Shown piece after piece: positions 16,768-25,624 of a stretch of DNA of 64,000 nucleotides; position 1 is the stretch's first letter; every line of letters begins with the position of its first letter. The DNA comes from Polaribacter sejongensis. GTDB lineage: Bacteria; Bacteroidota; Bacteroidia; Flavobacteriales; Flavobacteriaceae. Where the stretch lies: positions 2,053,501 to 2,117,500 of the forward strand of contig NZ_CP150667.1 of the NCBI RefSeq assembly GCF_038024065.1, given 5' to 3'. Position numbers and translations under genes: made by a program. Below the pieces are notes generated by a model, which saw only the letters and a program-made list of their open reading frames with translations, was not told the DNA's origin and did no database searches.

Positions 16768-18552
16768 GTGCCAACAACAAAAAACATTTACAGAAAAATA
16801 TTAATTTGGAGATATAAATACATCTCTGAAAAGCAATTCATATACATACTTAGCATCCTTGTTGGTTTTTTAGCAGGTTTTGGAGCTGTTATTTTAAAAA
16901 ATTTAACACACTTTTTTCAGCATCTTTTAGAAGGAAATCTGGTAAGAGATTATCACCATGCTTTTTACTTTCTTTTTCCGATTATTGGTTTAACAATTGT
17001 ATATTTTATCATAAAATATGTGATTAGAAACAAGGTAAGTCACGGTATTCCTTCTACGCTATATGCTATTTCCAAAAGAAAAGGAATTATGAAGCGTTAC
17101 CAAATGTTTGGTTCTATTTTAACAGCGCCAATTACCGTTGGTTTTGGTGGTTCTGTTGGACTAGAGGGACCAACTGTTGCAACAGGTGCAGCAATTAGCT
17201 CTAATGTTGCCAGGTTGTTTCATTTAAATCAGACTTCAAGAACCTTATTAATTGGTTGTGCATCTGCCGCTGCGCTTTCAGCCATATTTAAAGCACCAAT
17301 TGCCGCTATTATTTTTGCCATAGAAGTATTTAGCTTAGACTTAACAATTGCCTCTATGATGCCTTTACTTTTAGCGTCATTATCTGCAATTATAACCTCT
17401 CGTTTCTTTTTTGGTTCTGATGTTTTACTTCCGTTTGAAATAACGGATGTTTTTACAATTGGCAACATTCCTTATTACTTAATTTTAGCAACAGCAACAG
17501 GCTTAGCTTCTATTTACTTTACCGAGGTTTATGATAGAATTCAGAAACTTTTTGACAAAATAGACTCTCCAGTAAAACGTTTATTAGTTGGTGGAATTGG
17601 TTTAGGAGTATTAATTTTTTTTATTCCGCCTTTATATGGTGAGGGTTTTGAGGTTATTAATAATTTAATTGCAGGAAACCCACAAGAAGCTTTAAAAAAC
17701 AACTTTATGAACTTAGATTTAACTAATGTTTGGGTTGTTATTATCTTATTATTTGGCTTAGTTTTATTTAAAGTGATTGCAAGTGCCTTAACTTTTGGCG
17801 CAGGTGGAGTTGGTGGTATTTTTGCACCTACTTTATTTATGGGAAGTCTTTTAGGAAATTGTGTTTCTAAAATAATTAATACTACTGGTTTATCTAATGT
17901 TTCTGAAAGTAATTTTACTTTGGTAGGAATGGCTGGCTTAATGGCAGGGGTGCTACATGCTCCTTTAACTGCTATCTTTTTAATTGCGGAATTAACTGGA
18001 GGCTATGAACTTTTTATTCCGTTAATGCTAACCGCTACAATTTCTTACCTAATAGCTAAATATGTACATCCATATTCTGTGTACGCAATGCAGTTAGGTA
18101 GAAAAGGAGAATTAATTACACATAACAAAGACCATGCTGTCTTAACTTTAATGGATATTAATAGAGTTATTGAAAATAATTTTGTTCCTGTTTATTCAGA
18201 TATGGATTTAGAAAGTATGGTTAAACAAGCAGTTGTAAAATCTAACAGAAATATTTTCCCTGTAATTAATAAGAAAAATAATAAACTAACAGGTATTATT
18301 TTACTAGACGATTTAAGACCTATTATGTTTGATCAAACCTTATATAAAACCATTTTTGCTAGAGATATTATGCAGCATCCTCCAGAAATAATTATCATAG
18401 GTCTAGATAAAATGACAGATATTATGAGGAAGTTTAAAGAAAGTGGTGCTTGGAACTTACCAGTTGTTAAAGAAGGAAAATATATTGGTTTTATCTCTAA
18501 ATCAAAATTATTAACGGCTTACAGAAATAAACTAATAGAAGTTACGTCATAA
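16768..18552 (+). CDS. CLC-family chloride channel/transporter with CBS domains
   Basis: A 594-residue protein. Signature selectivity motifs are GFGGSVGLEGP near residue 130 and FGAGGVGGIFAPT near 345; many hydrophobic helices span about 20-440, and a CBS pair fills about 450-590. Proteins with a Glu in the gate motif (SVGLEGP) are usually Cl-/H+ exchangers, but channel or exchange activity cannot be decided here. The start is GTG at 16768, since no in-frame ATG precedes the first helix. It follows DUF3999 by 30 bp and precedes the small membrane protein by 14 bp. Confidence 0.9.
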   Translation: MPTTKNIYRKILIWRYKYISEKQFIYILSILVGFLAGFGAVILKNLTHFFQHLLEGNLVRDYHHAFYFLFPIIGLTIVYFIIKYVIRNKVSHGIPSTLYAISKRKGIMKRYQMFGSILTAPITVGFGGSVGLEGPTVATGAAISSNVARLFHLNQTSRTLLIGCASAAALSAIFKAPIAAIIFAIEVFSLDLTIASMMPLLLASLSAIITSRFFFGSDVLLPFEITDVFTIGNIPYYLILATATGLASIYFTEVYDRIQKLFDKIDSPVKRLLVGGIGLGVLIFFIPPLYGEGFEVINNLIAGNPQEALKNNFMNLDLTNVWVVIILLFGLVLFKVIASALTFGAGGVGGIFAPTLFMGSLLGNCVSKIINTTGLSNVSESNFTLVGMAGLMAGVLHAPLTAIFLIAELTGGYELFIPLMLTATISYLIAKYVHPYSVYAMQLGRKGELITHNKDHAVLTLMDINRVIENNFVPVYSDMDLESMVKQAVVKSNRNIFPVINKKNNKLTGIILLDDLRPIMFDQTLYKTIFARDIMQHPPEIIIIGLDKMTDIMRKFKESGAWNLPVVKEGKYIGFISKSKLLTAYRNKLIEVTS

Positions 18553-18566
18553 AACTATAGAAGAAA

Positions 18567-19190
18567 ATGAGGCAAAATAGTTTTTCAACAAATATGAGAA
18601 CAAAATCTAACAAAGAGTTAGCAACCATTCTCACTGAAAAAGATAAATATACAGAAGAAGCTTTGCAAGCTGTTACCTGGGAACTAGAGGATAGAAACAT
18701 ATTAGAAAAACCTACCATTGTTATAGAGGATACGCCTACAGAAAGCACCGCATCTGAGTCTCCTATTCCTAAAGAAAAAATAGAAAGTAATAAGAGTCCT
18801 TTTGAAGAATTAGAAGTACCTGTTTTATATTCTAAAAATGCAATCCTCGGTTTTACCATTTTCTTTTCCACCATATTTGGTGCTGTTTTACTAATGCAAA
18901 ACTTAAAACAGATGAACAAGCCCAAAGTAAGAAATCAAGTTCTTATTTTTGGATTGGTATATACTCTTTGCTCTACGATACTTTTAAATTATCTACCCAA
19001 ATCTATTTTCACAACTTTAATATTGAATGTTATAGGTTACGCTGTGTTGACAGAATATTTCTGGAATACCCATTTAGGAAAATATTTAGTTCATCAGAAT
19101 AAACAAATATGGAAAATATTAGGTATTTCTATGCTAATTGTATTTGCTCTTATTTTCCTACTTTTTTTAACTCAAAATTTAGAACAATAG
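18567..19190 (+). CDS. Small membrane protein of unknown function
   Basis: A 207-residue protein. The N-terminal third is polar and helical (KSNKELATILTEKDKYTEEALQAVTWELEDRN), then an acidic Pro/Ser-rich linker (about 50-85), then four hydrophobic segments in about 92-200. The start could also be the ATG at 18594. The N-terminal pattern, repeated ELx(7)Y(x)2EA, is common in Flavobacteria membrane proteins of unknown role. It is 14 bp from the CLC gene and 35 bp before glycerate kinase, so probably in the same transcript. No function is proposed. Confidence 0.65.
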   Translation: MRQNSFSTNMRTKSNKELATILTEKDKYTEEALQAVTWELEDRNILEKPTIVIEDTPTESTASESPIPKEKIESNKSPFEELEVPVLYSKNAILGFTIFFSTIFGAVLLMQNLKQMNKPKVRNQVLIFGLVYTLCSTILLNYLPKSIFTTLILNVIGYAVLTEYFWNTHLGKYLVHQNKQIWKILGISMLIVFALIFLLFLTQNLEQ

Positions 19191-19225
19191 CTTTCTTTCT
19201 GTTTAAATAAATTAAAAGAAGGGAA

Positions 19226-20350
19226 ATGAAAATAGTACTAGCTCCAGATAAATTTAAAAACTCTTTAACAGGGTTAGAGTTTTGCACTATTGTTGAAAAA
19301 GGAATTTTAGAAGAATTCCCGAATACAGAAATTCTTAAATTACCACTAGCAGATGGTGGTGATGGTACTATTGAAATTGTAGAATACTACCTAAAAGGAC
19401 GTACCATAAATGTAAAAGTGAATAACCCTTTTTTTGAAACTATAAATGCAACTTACATTTATTCAGAAAAAACAAAAACAGCTTTTATTGAAATGGCAGA
19501 AGCTTCTGGCCTTAAACTTTTAAAACCAGCACAATTCGATTGTAAAAATGCCACTACCTTAGGTACAGGAGAAATGATTGTTGAAGCGATTAATAAGGGT
19601 GCTAAAACTATTATTATAGGTATTGGAGGCAGTGCAACCAACGATTGCGGTATAGGAATGGCAACGGCTTTGGGTTATCAGTTTTTAGATGAAAATAATA
19701 AAAAAGTAAAACCTATTGGCGCAAATTTATCGAATATAAAATCGATAGATGTTACTAATGTTCATCCTAAATTAAGCGCTGTAGATTTTAAAATAGCTTG
19801 CGATGTTACCAACCCATTATACGGAAAAAATGGTGCAGCCTATGTTTATGGTTCACAAAAAGGAGCCTCGAAAGACGAAATTATAATGTTAGATAAAGGC
19901 TTACAAGATTTTCCTGAAATTCTAAATGCTATTTTCACAATCGATGTTCAGTCTGTAAAAGGTGCTGGTGCTGCAGGTGGAATGGGAATTGCTAGTAAAT
20001 TATTCTTAAACGGAACTTTAGAACCTGGTATTCAATTGATAAAAAATATCGCAAATTTTGATGCTCAAATTGAAGGTGCAGATTGGATTATTACTGGTGA
20101 AGGAAAACTAGACACACAAACTATGTCTGGCAAAACAATTCAAGGCGTGTTGACTTCCGCAGTAGCCAAAAAAATAAAAGTTGCTGCTTTTTGTGGCGCT
20201 ATAGATTTAGACGGAAAACAACCAGAAGATTTTGGAATTCAATATACCGATGCTGTTATAAATTACGCGAAGGACTTAGAAGATTCTATGAAAAATAGTG
20301 CAAAATACCTAAATTTATTATCAAGAAAATTCGCACTAAAAAAAAATTAA
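19226..20350 (+). CDS. Glycerate kinase (GarK/GlxK family)
   Basis: A 374-residue kinase of the glycerate kinase type 1 family. The N-terminal APDKFKNSLTG, the LADGGDGT motif near residue 45, GIGGSATNDCGIGMATALG near 128-147, GAGAAGGMG near 250 and ITGEGKLDTQT near 285 are all present. It phosphorylates D-glycerate (2- or 3-phosphate product depends on subgroup) at the end of glyoxylate or serine-linked pathways. No pathway partners are next to it. The stop is 4 bp before the 3' end of a convergent gene. Confidence 0.92.
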   Translation: MKIVLAPDKFKNSLTGLEFCTIVEKGILEEFPNTEILKLPLADGGDGTIEIVEYYLKGRTINVKVNNPFFETINATYIYSEKTKTAFIEMAEASGLKLLKPAQFDCKNATTLGTGEMIVEAINKGAKTIIIGIGGSATNDCGIGMATALGYQFLDENNKKVKPIGANLSNIKSIDVTNVHPKLSAVDFKIACDVTNPLYGKNGAAYVYGSQKGASKDEIIMLDKGLQDFPEILNAIFTIDVQSVKGAGAAGGMGIASKLFLNGTLEPGIQLIKNIANFDAQIEGADWIITGEGKLDTQTMSGKTIQGVLTSAVAKKIKVAAFCGAIDLDGKQPEDFGIQYTDAVINYAKDLEDSMKNSAKYLNLLSRKFALKKN

Positions 20351-20354
20351 AACA

Positions 20355-20888
20355 CTAGTTCCAAGGCTCTTCATTAGGCTCTAATTGCTTCTGACTTGGC
20401 ATAATACTTTTATAGTCTTGCTCAGTTGCTTCTATTTTTAAACAAGAAAATAATAAGAAACAAACGGCTAAATCATTTTTATCTAAAAGCTGTAATTTAA
20501 TACTGTCTTTAAAATCATTATCAGAAAAAGACTCATCAATTTCTGCAATCTTTTCTCCGTTTTTTAGAATCGATATTTTCTTTTTAAAATGGATATTCGT
20601 TTCATAAGTAACCTCATCAACATCTATAGAAAAGATGGTTTTTCTATTATTCTGAGAAATTAATTCGGTTAAAACGTCCTGACTATTTTTTATGGTAAAT
20701 ACCATTTTCCATTTCCAAAATTGAAATTGTTTGGTAATCTTATAAATTATTTTATCGTCTGAATTAAAAACCTCAGAACCAAACTTCCCAAAATCCATAA
20801 ACCACTTAGATGTGTATAATTTTTCTTCGGATGAAAAAAGATCTAAAGTATTATTAAAGTGTTTTATTTTATATAAATGAGTGTTCAT
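20355..20888 (-). CDS. Hypothetical cytosolic protein
   Basis: A 177-residue protein with no signal peptide or membrane segment. Alternating polar/hydrophobic stretches (YKITKQFQFWKWKMVFTIKN, TIFSIDVDEVTYET, KKKISILKNGEKIAEIDE) suggest mostly beta structure; a LURP-one/tubby-like fold is a guess that a structure prediction could test. It starts 4 bp after the GDPD lipoprotein stop, so the two are likely co-transcribed. I do not recognise a family. Confidence 0.6.
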   Translation of the reverse strand: MNTHLYKIKHFNNTLDLFSSEEKLYTSKWFMDFGKFGSEVFNSDDKIIYKITKQFQFWKWKMVFTIKNSQDVLTELISQNNRKTIFSIDVDEVTYETNIHFKKKISILKNGEKIAEIDESFSDNDFKDSIKLQLLDKNDLAVCFLLFSCLKIEATEQDYKSIMPSQKQLEPNEEPWN

Positions 20889-20892
20889 TGAA

Positions 20893-21870
20893 TTACTTTT
20901 CTTTTAAAAAATTGACTACCAAATCTGGAAAATCTGTAAAAGCACCATCAATATTTGCTTCTATTAAGAGTGTTTCCATCATCTGGTCAAAGGTAGTGAA
21001 CTCATCTAAAGAATCGGCTCTAAAAGTATAAGGATGCACTTTTAAACCCAATTTATGCGCATCGGAAACTAATGTGGTAAACTGCCACTTCTCTCCTACT
21101 TTTTTATCTAATATTTGCTTGTACCAAGGACCTATTCCGTCTGCATACGTTGCAAAATGTGTCAATTGTTTTGCTTCTTCTTCAAATTCTATTAATTGCA
21201 CCAAAAATAAGTCAGATTTTAATGCTACACGAATTCTCTCTAGCTCTGCTGCATCAAAACATTGTAAAATGCAATTATCCTTTTTTGTTTTGTAACCGTA
21301 ATCAGCAAGTATCTCTAAAACAATTTCGGTTATCTTTCTTCCTTCTTTTTGATGAAAAGCTGGTTCTTTAATTTCTGGATAAATTCCGATATTCTTTCCA
21401 GTAGCTTTATTTAAACCTTGTATCAGTTCTATTTCTTCTTCAAAAGAATGCAGTTTAAAATTCCCTTTTCCCTTCGGGTAACGGTTTGGGTAAAACTGTT
21501 CGCCTGTTTCATGATTAAAACGCTCCGTTACCTTTAGCGTTTGCAATTCATCAAAAGTAAAATCTATCACATAAAATCGATTGTCTTTTCTTTTTCTATC
21601 AGCAAATTTTACAGCAACATCCGTTACATCATCTAAATAAATATCATGAATTACAATAGGTACATTGTCTTTACTCAACACCAAATCTTGCTCAATAAAA
21701 TGAGGATTCATAGCATACGCCATCGCTTTGGCTTCCATAGTATGTTCTGGCAAATAACCAGAAGCACCTCTGTGAGCAATCACTATTTTAGTATCCATAT
21801 TCGTTTCTTTTTTAGGTGAATTGCAAGAAAAAAGTAGCAAACCAATCAAAAATAATGAAATTGAGTTCAT
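20893..21870 (-). CDS. Glycerophosphodiester phosphodiesterase lipoprotein
   Basis: A 325-residue protein from the ATG at 21870 (six extra residues are possible upstream). The lipoprotein signal ends LLLFSC. The GDPD catalytic parts are visible: IAHRGASGYLPEHTMEA (two catalytic residues, metal Glu), EQDLVLSKDNVPIVIHD, then IYPEIKEP and AFTDFPDLV at the end. It hydrolyses glycerophosphodiesters to glycerol-3-phosphate and an alcohol, here on the periplasmic or surface side. The gene is divergent from the small membrane protein at 21919. Confidence 0.9.
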   Translation of the reverse strand: MNSISLFLIGLLLFSCNSPKKETNMDTKIVIAHRGASGYLPEHTMEAKAMAYAMNPHFIEQDLVLSKDNVPIVIHDIYLDDVTDVAVKFADRKRKDNRFYVIDFTFDELQTLKVTERFNHETGEQFYPNRYPKGKGNFKLHSFEEEIELIQGLNKATGKNIGIYPEIKEPAFHQKEGRKITEIVLEILADYGYKTKKDNCILQCFDAAELERIRVALKSDLFLVQLIEFEEEAKQLTHFATYADGIGPWYKQILDKKVGEKWQFTTLVSDAHKLGLKVHPYTFRADSLDEFTTFDQMMETLLIEANIDGAFTDFPDLVVNFLKEK

Positions 21871-21906
21871 TTCTATAAAATATATCAATTAAAGATATAA
21901 CTTTTG

Positions 21907-21914
21907 TAATTTTG
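21907..21914 (+). promoter_or_regulatory. -7 element for the small membrane protein gene
   Basis: TAATTTTG matches TAnnTTTG. The ATG follows at 21919, only 5 nt later, so the transcript would be leaderless or nearly so. No -33 TTG found at the expected distance. Confidence 0.45.
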
Positions 21915-21918
21915 CAAT

Positions 21919-22158
21919 ATGAAGTTAATGTTAAAAATAATGTTTGTCATCTTTTTAATTTGGATGGCAGTTGGAATGTACCTTATAAATATAGGTCACG
22001 AAAAAGCACAAATTGTAATGGGCTTAGGTGTCTTTTACTTTTCTTTTCTATTTATGCCTTTCTTTATTTACTACAGATACAGAGATGGAAAATACAAGAA
22101 GTATATTTTAAATGATGAAAAATTAAAGGCCGCTTTTAAAGGTTTTGGAAAGGATTAA
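21919..22158 (+). CDS. Small two-helix membrane protein
   Basis: A 79-residue protein with two hydrophobic segments (about residues 4-23 and 33-54), then a basic tail (YYRYRDGKYKKYILNDEKLKAAFKGF). The KKYILND motif recurs in short flavobacterial membrane proteins of unknown role. It has its own -7 box just upstream and is divergent from the GDPD gene. Another open frame in this stretch (21912-22115) is a shadow. No function is proposed. Confidence 0.65.
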   Translation: MKLMLKIMFVIFLIWMAVGMYLINIGHEKAQIVMGLGVFYFSFLFMPFFIYYRYRDGKYKKYILNDEKLKAAFKGFGKD

Positions 22159-22233
22159 TTAGTTCTCCTTTTAATAATTTTACCGTATACCAAAATGAAT
22201 GCGTTAAAAAAACAAGAACGCATCAGTTTTCAC

Positions 22234-22301
22234 ACGAGCGAGACGTTTGCGTTAGCGAAAACGGAACAAAACATAAACGCTAGTGCGAGCGTCTCGCTCG
22301 T
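22234..22301. repeat. Hairpin repeat with 12-bp arms
   Basis: ACGAGCGAGACG (22234-22245) and CGTCTCGCTCGT (22290-22301) are perfect complements around 44 bp; the interior also has imperfect GCG/CGC pairing near GTTAGCG and CGCTAG. It is more GC-rich than its surroundings and looks like a mobile REP-type element. A 65-codon open frame at 22195-22392 runs across it and is unlikely to be a gene. Confidence 0.6.
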
Positions 22302-22375
22302 TCCACAACAAGTGAATTTCAAAAAAATAGTATCAGAGTTTACAAGGCCAAAGGACTATATCTATCAAATTTCTA

Positions 22376-23353
22376 TTAATCTTCCTTTTTAAAATACAAA
22401 TACACAGGAAAATGGTCTGAAAAACCTCCTTGATACCAAGGACCAATATACGTTCTAAACGGACTTCCTTTTAATTTTCCTTTAAATATTTTAAGCCATT
22501 TCTTATTAAAAACTTCCGCATGCTTAAAATAGATTTGACCTTCTTTTTTATCTAAAAAGTTCTTGGTAATAATTATCTGATCAAATAAATTCCATTTACC
22601 TTCATAGGTTAAAGAACCAATAGCATTTCTATCCAATATCTTTTCCATCGGATTGTAAAAATCATCCGTCACTAAATATTCTTTAATAGATTTACTGGTT
22701 GGATCATCGTTAAAATCACCCATAATCAAAATTTTTGCATTATAATTTTTAGCTTGTATTCCTGCTATAATTACTCTTGCTAATTTTGCTGCATCAATTC
22801 TTTTTGGTTCAGACTCTTCTATTCCCTCTCTTCTAGAGGGCCAATGATTTACCAAAACATGGACTAATTCTCCTTTTAAATTCCCAGAAACCACTAAAAT
22901 ATCTCTTGTATAATCTCTCTTTCCTTCATCTCCTTCTAAATACAACGGAAAATGTTCTGAGTCTATCAATTCGAATACTTCTTTATTGTATAAAAGTGCT
23001 ACATCAATCCCTCTATCATCCGGAGAATCATAATGTACAAAACCATAATGATGCTTTTTTAAATCTTTAGAATTCACCAAATCTCTTACAACTTTTGCAT
23101 TTTCTACCTCTACCAAACCAACAAGTGCAGGTACATCATAAGATCTTTCTTTACCTAATTGAGAAATTACAGAACCTAGTTTTTTAATCTTGTCTCTGTA
23201 ACGTTTATTATTCCAATGATTTTTTCCATTGGCTGTAAAATCATCATCAAAAGTTTTTGGATCATCTACTGTATCAAATAAATTTTCTACGTTGTAAAAA
23301 CCAACAGTAAAAATATCTTTACTCCTTTTAGATGATAAAAAAAATGATTGCAT
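22376..23353 (-). CDS. Endonuclease/exonuclease/phosphatase family protein
   Basis: A 325-residue EEP-fold protein, with FYNVENLFDT near residue 18, LVGLVEVEN near 83, NHWPSRREG near 165, ILIMGDFNDDP near 210 and the C-terminal SDHFPVY. These are the metal-binding and catalytic blocks of the DNase I-like superfamily, so it is a metal-dependent phosphodiesterase. No signal peptide; the substrate (nucleic acid or phospholipid) is not decided by sequence. It is a single-gene unit. Confidence 0.85.
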   Translation of the reverse strand: MQSFFLSSKRSKDIFTVGFYNVENLFDTVDDPKTFDDDFTANGKNHWNNKRYRDKIKKLGSVISQLGKERSYDVPALVGLVEVENAKVVRDLVNSKDLKKHHYGFVHYDSPDDRGIDVALLYNKEVFELIDSEHFPLYLEGDEGKRDYTRDILVVSGNLKGELVHVLVNHWPSRREGIEESEPKRIDAAKLARVIIAGIQAKNYNAKILIMGDFNDDPTSKSIKEYLVTDDFYNPMEKILDRNAIGSLTYEGKWNLFDQIIITKNFLDKKEGQIYFKHAEVFNKKWLKIFKGKLKGSPFRTYIGPWYQGGFSDHFPVYLYFKKED

Positions 23354-23464
23354 GTATACTTAATTTTTGTGAAACGTAAAAATAGACAAATAAACTTTTG
23401 GTACTCGTAACTTAAATTATATGTTTTGTTAACATTAACGTATTCTAAATTACGTTTTTCTAAT

Positions 23465-23592
23465 ATAAGTTTGCAGTGATTAAAATAAGCGTGAATATTA
23501 AACCTTTAAAAACCACTGCTATAAGAAGAAAAAGTATTGAATTTGAATTTGAATTAATTATTAAAATCCTTAATTTTATTGAGGATTTTTTT
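23465..23592 (+). other. Orphan -7 box and terminator: possible short transcript
   Basis: A TAAGTTTG box (23465-23472) is followed about 90 nt later by a hairpin AAAATCCTTAA / TTGAGGATTTT (one wobble pair) with a 7-T tail near 23585-23592. The unit would give about a 110-nt RNA before hflX. No convincing protein frame: a 52-codon open frame starting GTG at 23477 runs through the hairpin. Either a small RNA or an hflX leader attenuator. Confidence 0.35.
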
Positions 23593-23616
23593 ATGCATTT
23601 ACAAATCAAATCTTTG

Positions 23617-23624
23617 TATTTTTG
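23617..23624 (+). promoter_or_regulatory. -7 element for hflX
   Basis: TATTTTTG matches TAnnTTTG; the ATG chosen for hflX is 7 nt later at 23631, implying a leaderless or very short leader. No -33 TTG at the usual distance. Confidence 0.45.
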
Positions 23625-23630
23625 TTGTCT

Positions 23631-24842
23631 ATGATAGACGAACGCGAAGTAATATCGGAAAAAGCTGTTTTAATTGGAATTATATCTCAGAAACAAGATG
23701 AAACTCAATCTACAGAATACTTAGATGAATTAGAGTTTTTAACGCTTACTGCAGGTGGAGTTGCCGTAAAACGTTTTGTCCAAAAGATGGAAAAACCAAA
23801 TCCTAAAACTTTTTTAGGTGTTGGTAAATTAGAAGAAGTTAGAGATTATATTGAATCGAATCATATTGGAACTGCCATTTTTGATGATGAATTATCTCCT
23901 GCTCAAATACGTAATATTGAAAAGGTTTTAGATTGTAAAATCTTAGATAGAACCAACTTAATCTTAGATATTTTTGCACAAAGAGCACAAACAAGCTCTG
24001 CAAAAACACAAGTAGAATTGGCTCAATGTCAATACTTATTACCACGTTTAACAAGATTATGGACACACCTTGACAAGCAAAAGGGTGGTATTGGTATGCG
24101 TGGACCTGGAGAAACAGAAATAGAAACAGATAGACGTATAATTAGAGATAAGATTTTTCTTTTAAAGCAAAAATTAAAAACCATTGACAAACAAATGGGT
24201 GTGCAACGTAAAAACCGTGGAAAAATGGTTAGAGTTGCTTTAGTTGGTTACACAAATGTTGGTAAATCTACCTTAATGAATGTAATTAGTAAGAGTGATG
24301 TATTTGCAGAAAACAAATTATTTGCAACTTTAGATACTACTGTTAGAAAAGTGGTTATTAAGAACATTCCATTTTTATTAACAGATACTGTTGGTTTTAT
24401 TAGAAAACTACCTACACAATTGGTAGAATCTTTTAAATCTACGTTAGATGAAGTTAGAGAAGCAGATTTATTATTACATGTAGTAGATATTTCTCATCCA
24501 AATTTCGAAGATCATATTGCTTCTGTAAATTCTGTTTTAGCAGATATAAAATGTGCAGACAAACCTTCTGTTATGGTCTTTAATAAGATTGATGCATATT
24601 CTCATGAAACTATTGATGAAGATGATATTGTAACAGAAAAAGGTAAAGAGCATTATACATTACAAGATTGGAAAAAAACTTGGATGAATGATTATGATGT
24701 AGATTCTATTTTTATATCCGCTTTAAACAAAGATAATTTAGAAGACTTTAAAGAGAAAACCTACGAAGAAGTGAAGAAAATTCATATTCAACGTTTTCCT
24801 TATAACGATTTCTTATATTATGAATATAAAGAAGAAGAGTAA
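23631..24842 (+). CDS. hflX: GTPase HflX
   Basis: A 403-residue GTPase from the ATG at 23631; the TTG at 23622 lies in the promoter box. The N-terminal half carries the HflX domain (GVGKLEEVRDYI near residue 65, RTNLILDIFAQRAQTSSAKTQVELAQ near 109, GMRGPGETEIETDRR near 152). The G domain follows: Walker A GYTNVGKST near 205, LFATLDTT, DTVGFIRKLP near 250 and NKID near 320. HflX binds the 50S ribosomal subunit and splits stalled ribosomes under stress. It is followed by the VIT-family gene after 34 bp. Confidence 0.95.
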   Translation: MIDEREVISEKAVLIGIISQKQDETQSTEYLDELEFLTLTAGGVAVKRFVQKMEKPNPKTFLGVGKLEEVRDYIESNHIGTAIFDDELSPAQIRNIEKVLDCKILDRTNLILDIFAQRAQTSSAKTQVELAQCQYLLPRLTRLWTHLDKQKGGIGMRGPGETEIETDRRIIRDKIFLLKQKLKTIDKQMGVQRKNRGKMVRVALVGYTNVGKSTLMNVISKSDVFAENKLFATLDTTVRKVVIKNIPFLLTDTVGFIRKLPTQLVESFKSTLDEVREADLLLHVVDISHPNFEDHIASVNSVLADIKCADKPSVMVFNKIDAYSHETIDEDDIVTEKGKEHYTLQDWKKTWMNDYDVDSIFISALNKDNLEDFKEKTYEEVKKIHIQRFPYNDFLYYEYKEEE

Positions 24843-24876
24843 ATAATTATGATTTGATAAAATAAACTTCATTGAG

Positions 24877-25590
24877 ATGAACAAAAGCTCCACAGAATTA
24901 GTCGACCATTTAGAGAAACACTATATACATAGAAGTAATTGGTTAAGGGCAGCTGTTTTAGGAGCAAATGATGGAATTTTATCTACCGCAAGTTTGGCTA
25001 TTGGTGTTGCTGCTGCTAGTGATTTAAGAGAACCTGTAATTCTAGCAACTTTAGCTGGTTTGGTTGCAGGCGCTTTATCTATGGCAGCAGGAGAATATGT
25101 TTCTGTAAGTTCTCAAACAGATATTGAATATGCAGACATTGAAAGAGAAAAAGTAGAATTAGAAGAAATGCCAGAACTTGAGTTACAAATGTTGGCAAGA
25201 ATCTACGAAAAGAGAGGACTTAAAAAAGAAACAGCATTAATTGTTGCTGAAGAATTGACAGAAAATGATGCGTTAGCAGCACATATTAGAGATGAATTAG
25301 GTATTAATGAAATTAGTCAGGCAAATCCTATTCAAGCTGCAGTAGCATCCGGAGCGGCTTTTACAATTGGTGGCCTACTTCCTTTTTTGGTAACTCTTTT
25401 TCTGCCTTTAGAAAATTTAGAATACTACATTTACGCTTCTTCCATACTTTTTCTAATGACTTTAGGGGCATTAGCGGCTAAAGCAGGCGGTTCTAATATT
25501 AAAAAAGCAGTTTTAAGAATCACTTTTTGGGGTACAGCTGCTATGGGATTAACAGCCTTAGCTGGCTATTTATTTAATGTAAATATCTAA
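24877..25590 (+). CDS. VIT1/CCC1-family metal transporter
   Basis: A 237-residue membrane protein of the VIT/CCC1 family. The first helix begins with RAAVLGANDGILSTASLAIGV, then LVAGALSMAAGEYVSVSSQTD; a cytosolic helical part (about residues 80-145, rich in EREKVELEEMPELELQ) is the metal-gathering domain, and three C-terminal helices follow. Family members move Fe2+ or Mn2+ across the membrane. The gene is convergent with the CNNM/CBS gene, 34 bp apart, and lies behind hflX. Confidence 0.9.
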   Translation: MNKSSTELVDHLEKHYIHRSNWLRAAVLGANDGILSTASLAIGVAAASDLREPVILATLAGLVAGALSMAAGEYVSVSSQTDIEYADIEREKVELEEMPELELQMLARIYEKRGLKKETALIVAEELTENDALAAHIRDELGINEISQANPIQAAVASGAAFTIGGLLPFLVTLFLPLENLEYYIYASSILFLMTLGALAAKAGGSNIKKAVLRITFWGTAAMGLTALAGYLFNVNI

Positions 25591-25624
25591 AAAGGACTCG
25601 TGTTATAAACTTTGTAAGTAAAAG

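Noticed and set aside
22195..22392. 65-codon open frame
   Set aside because: Runs through the hairpin repeat at 22234-22301 and into the 3' end of the EEP gene; no family likeness.
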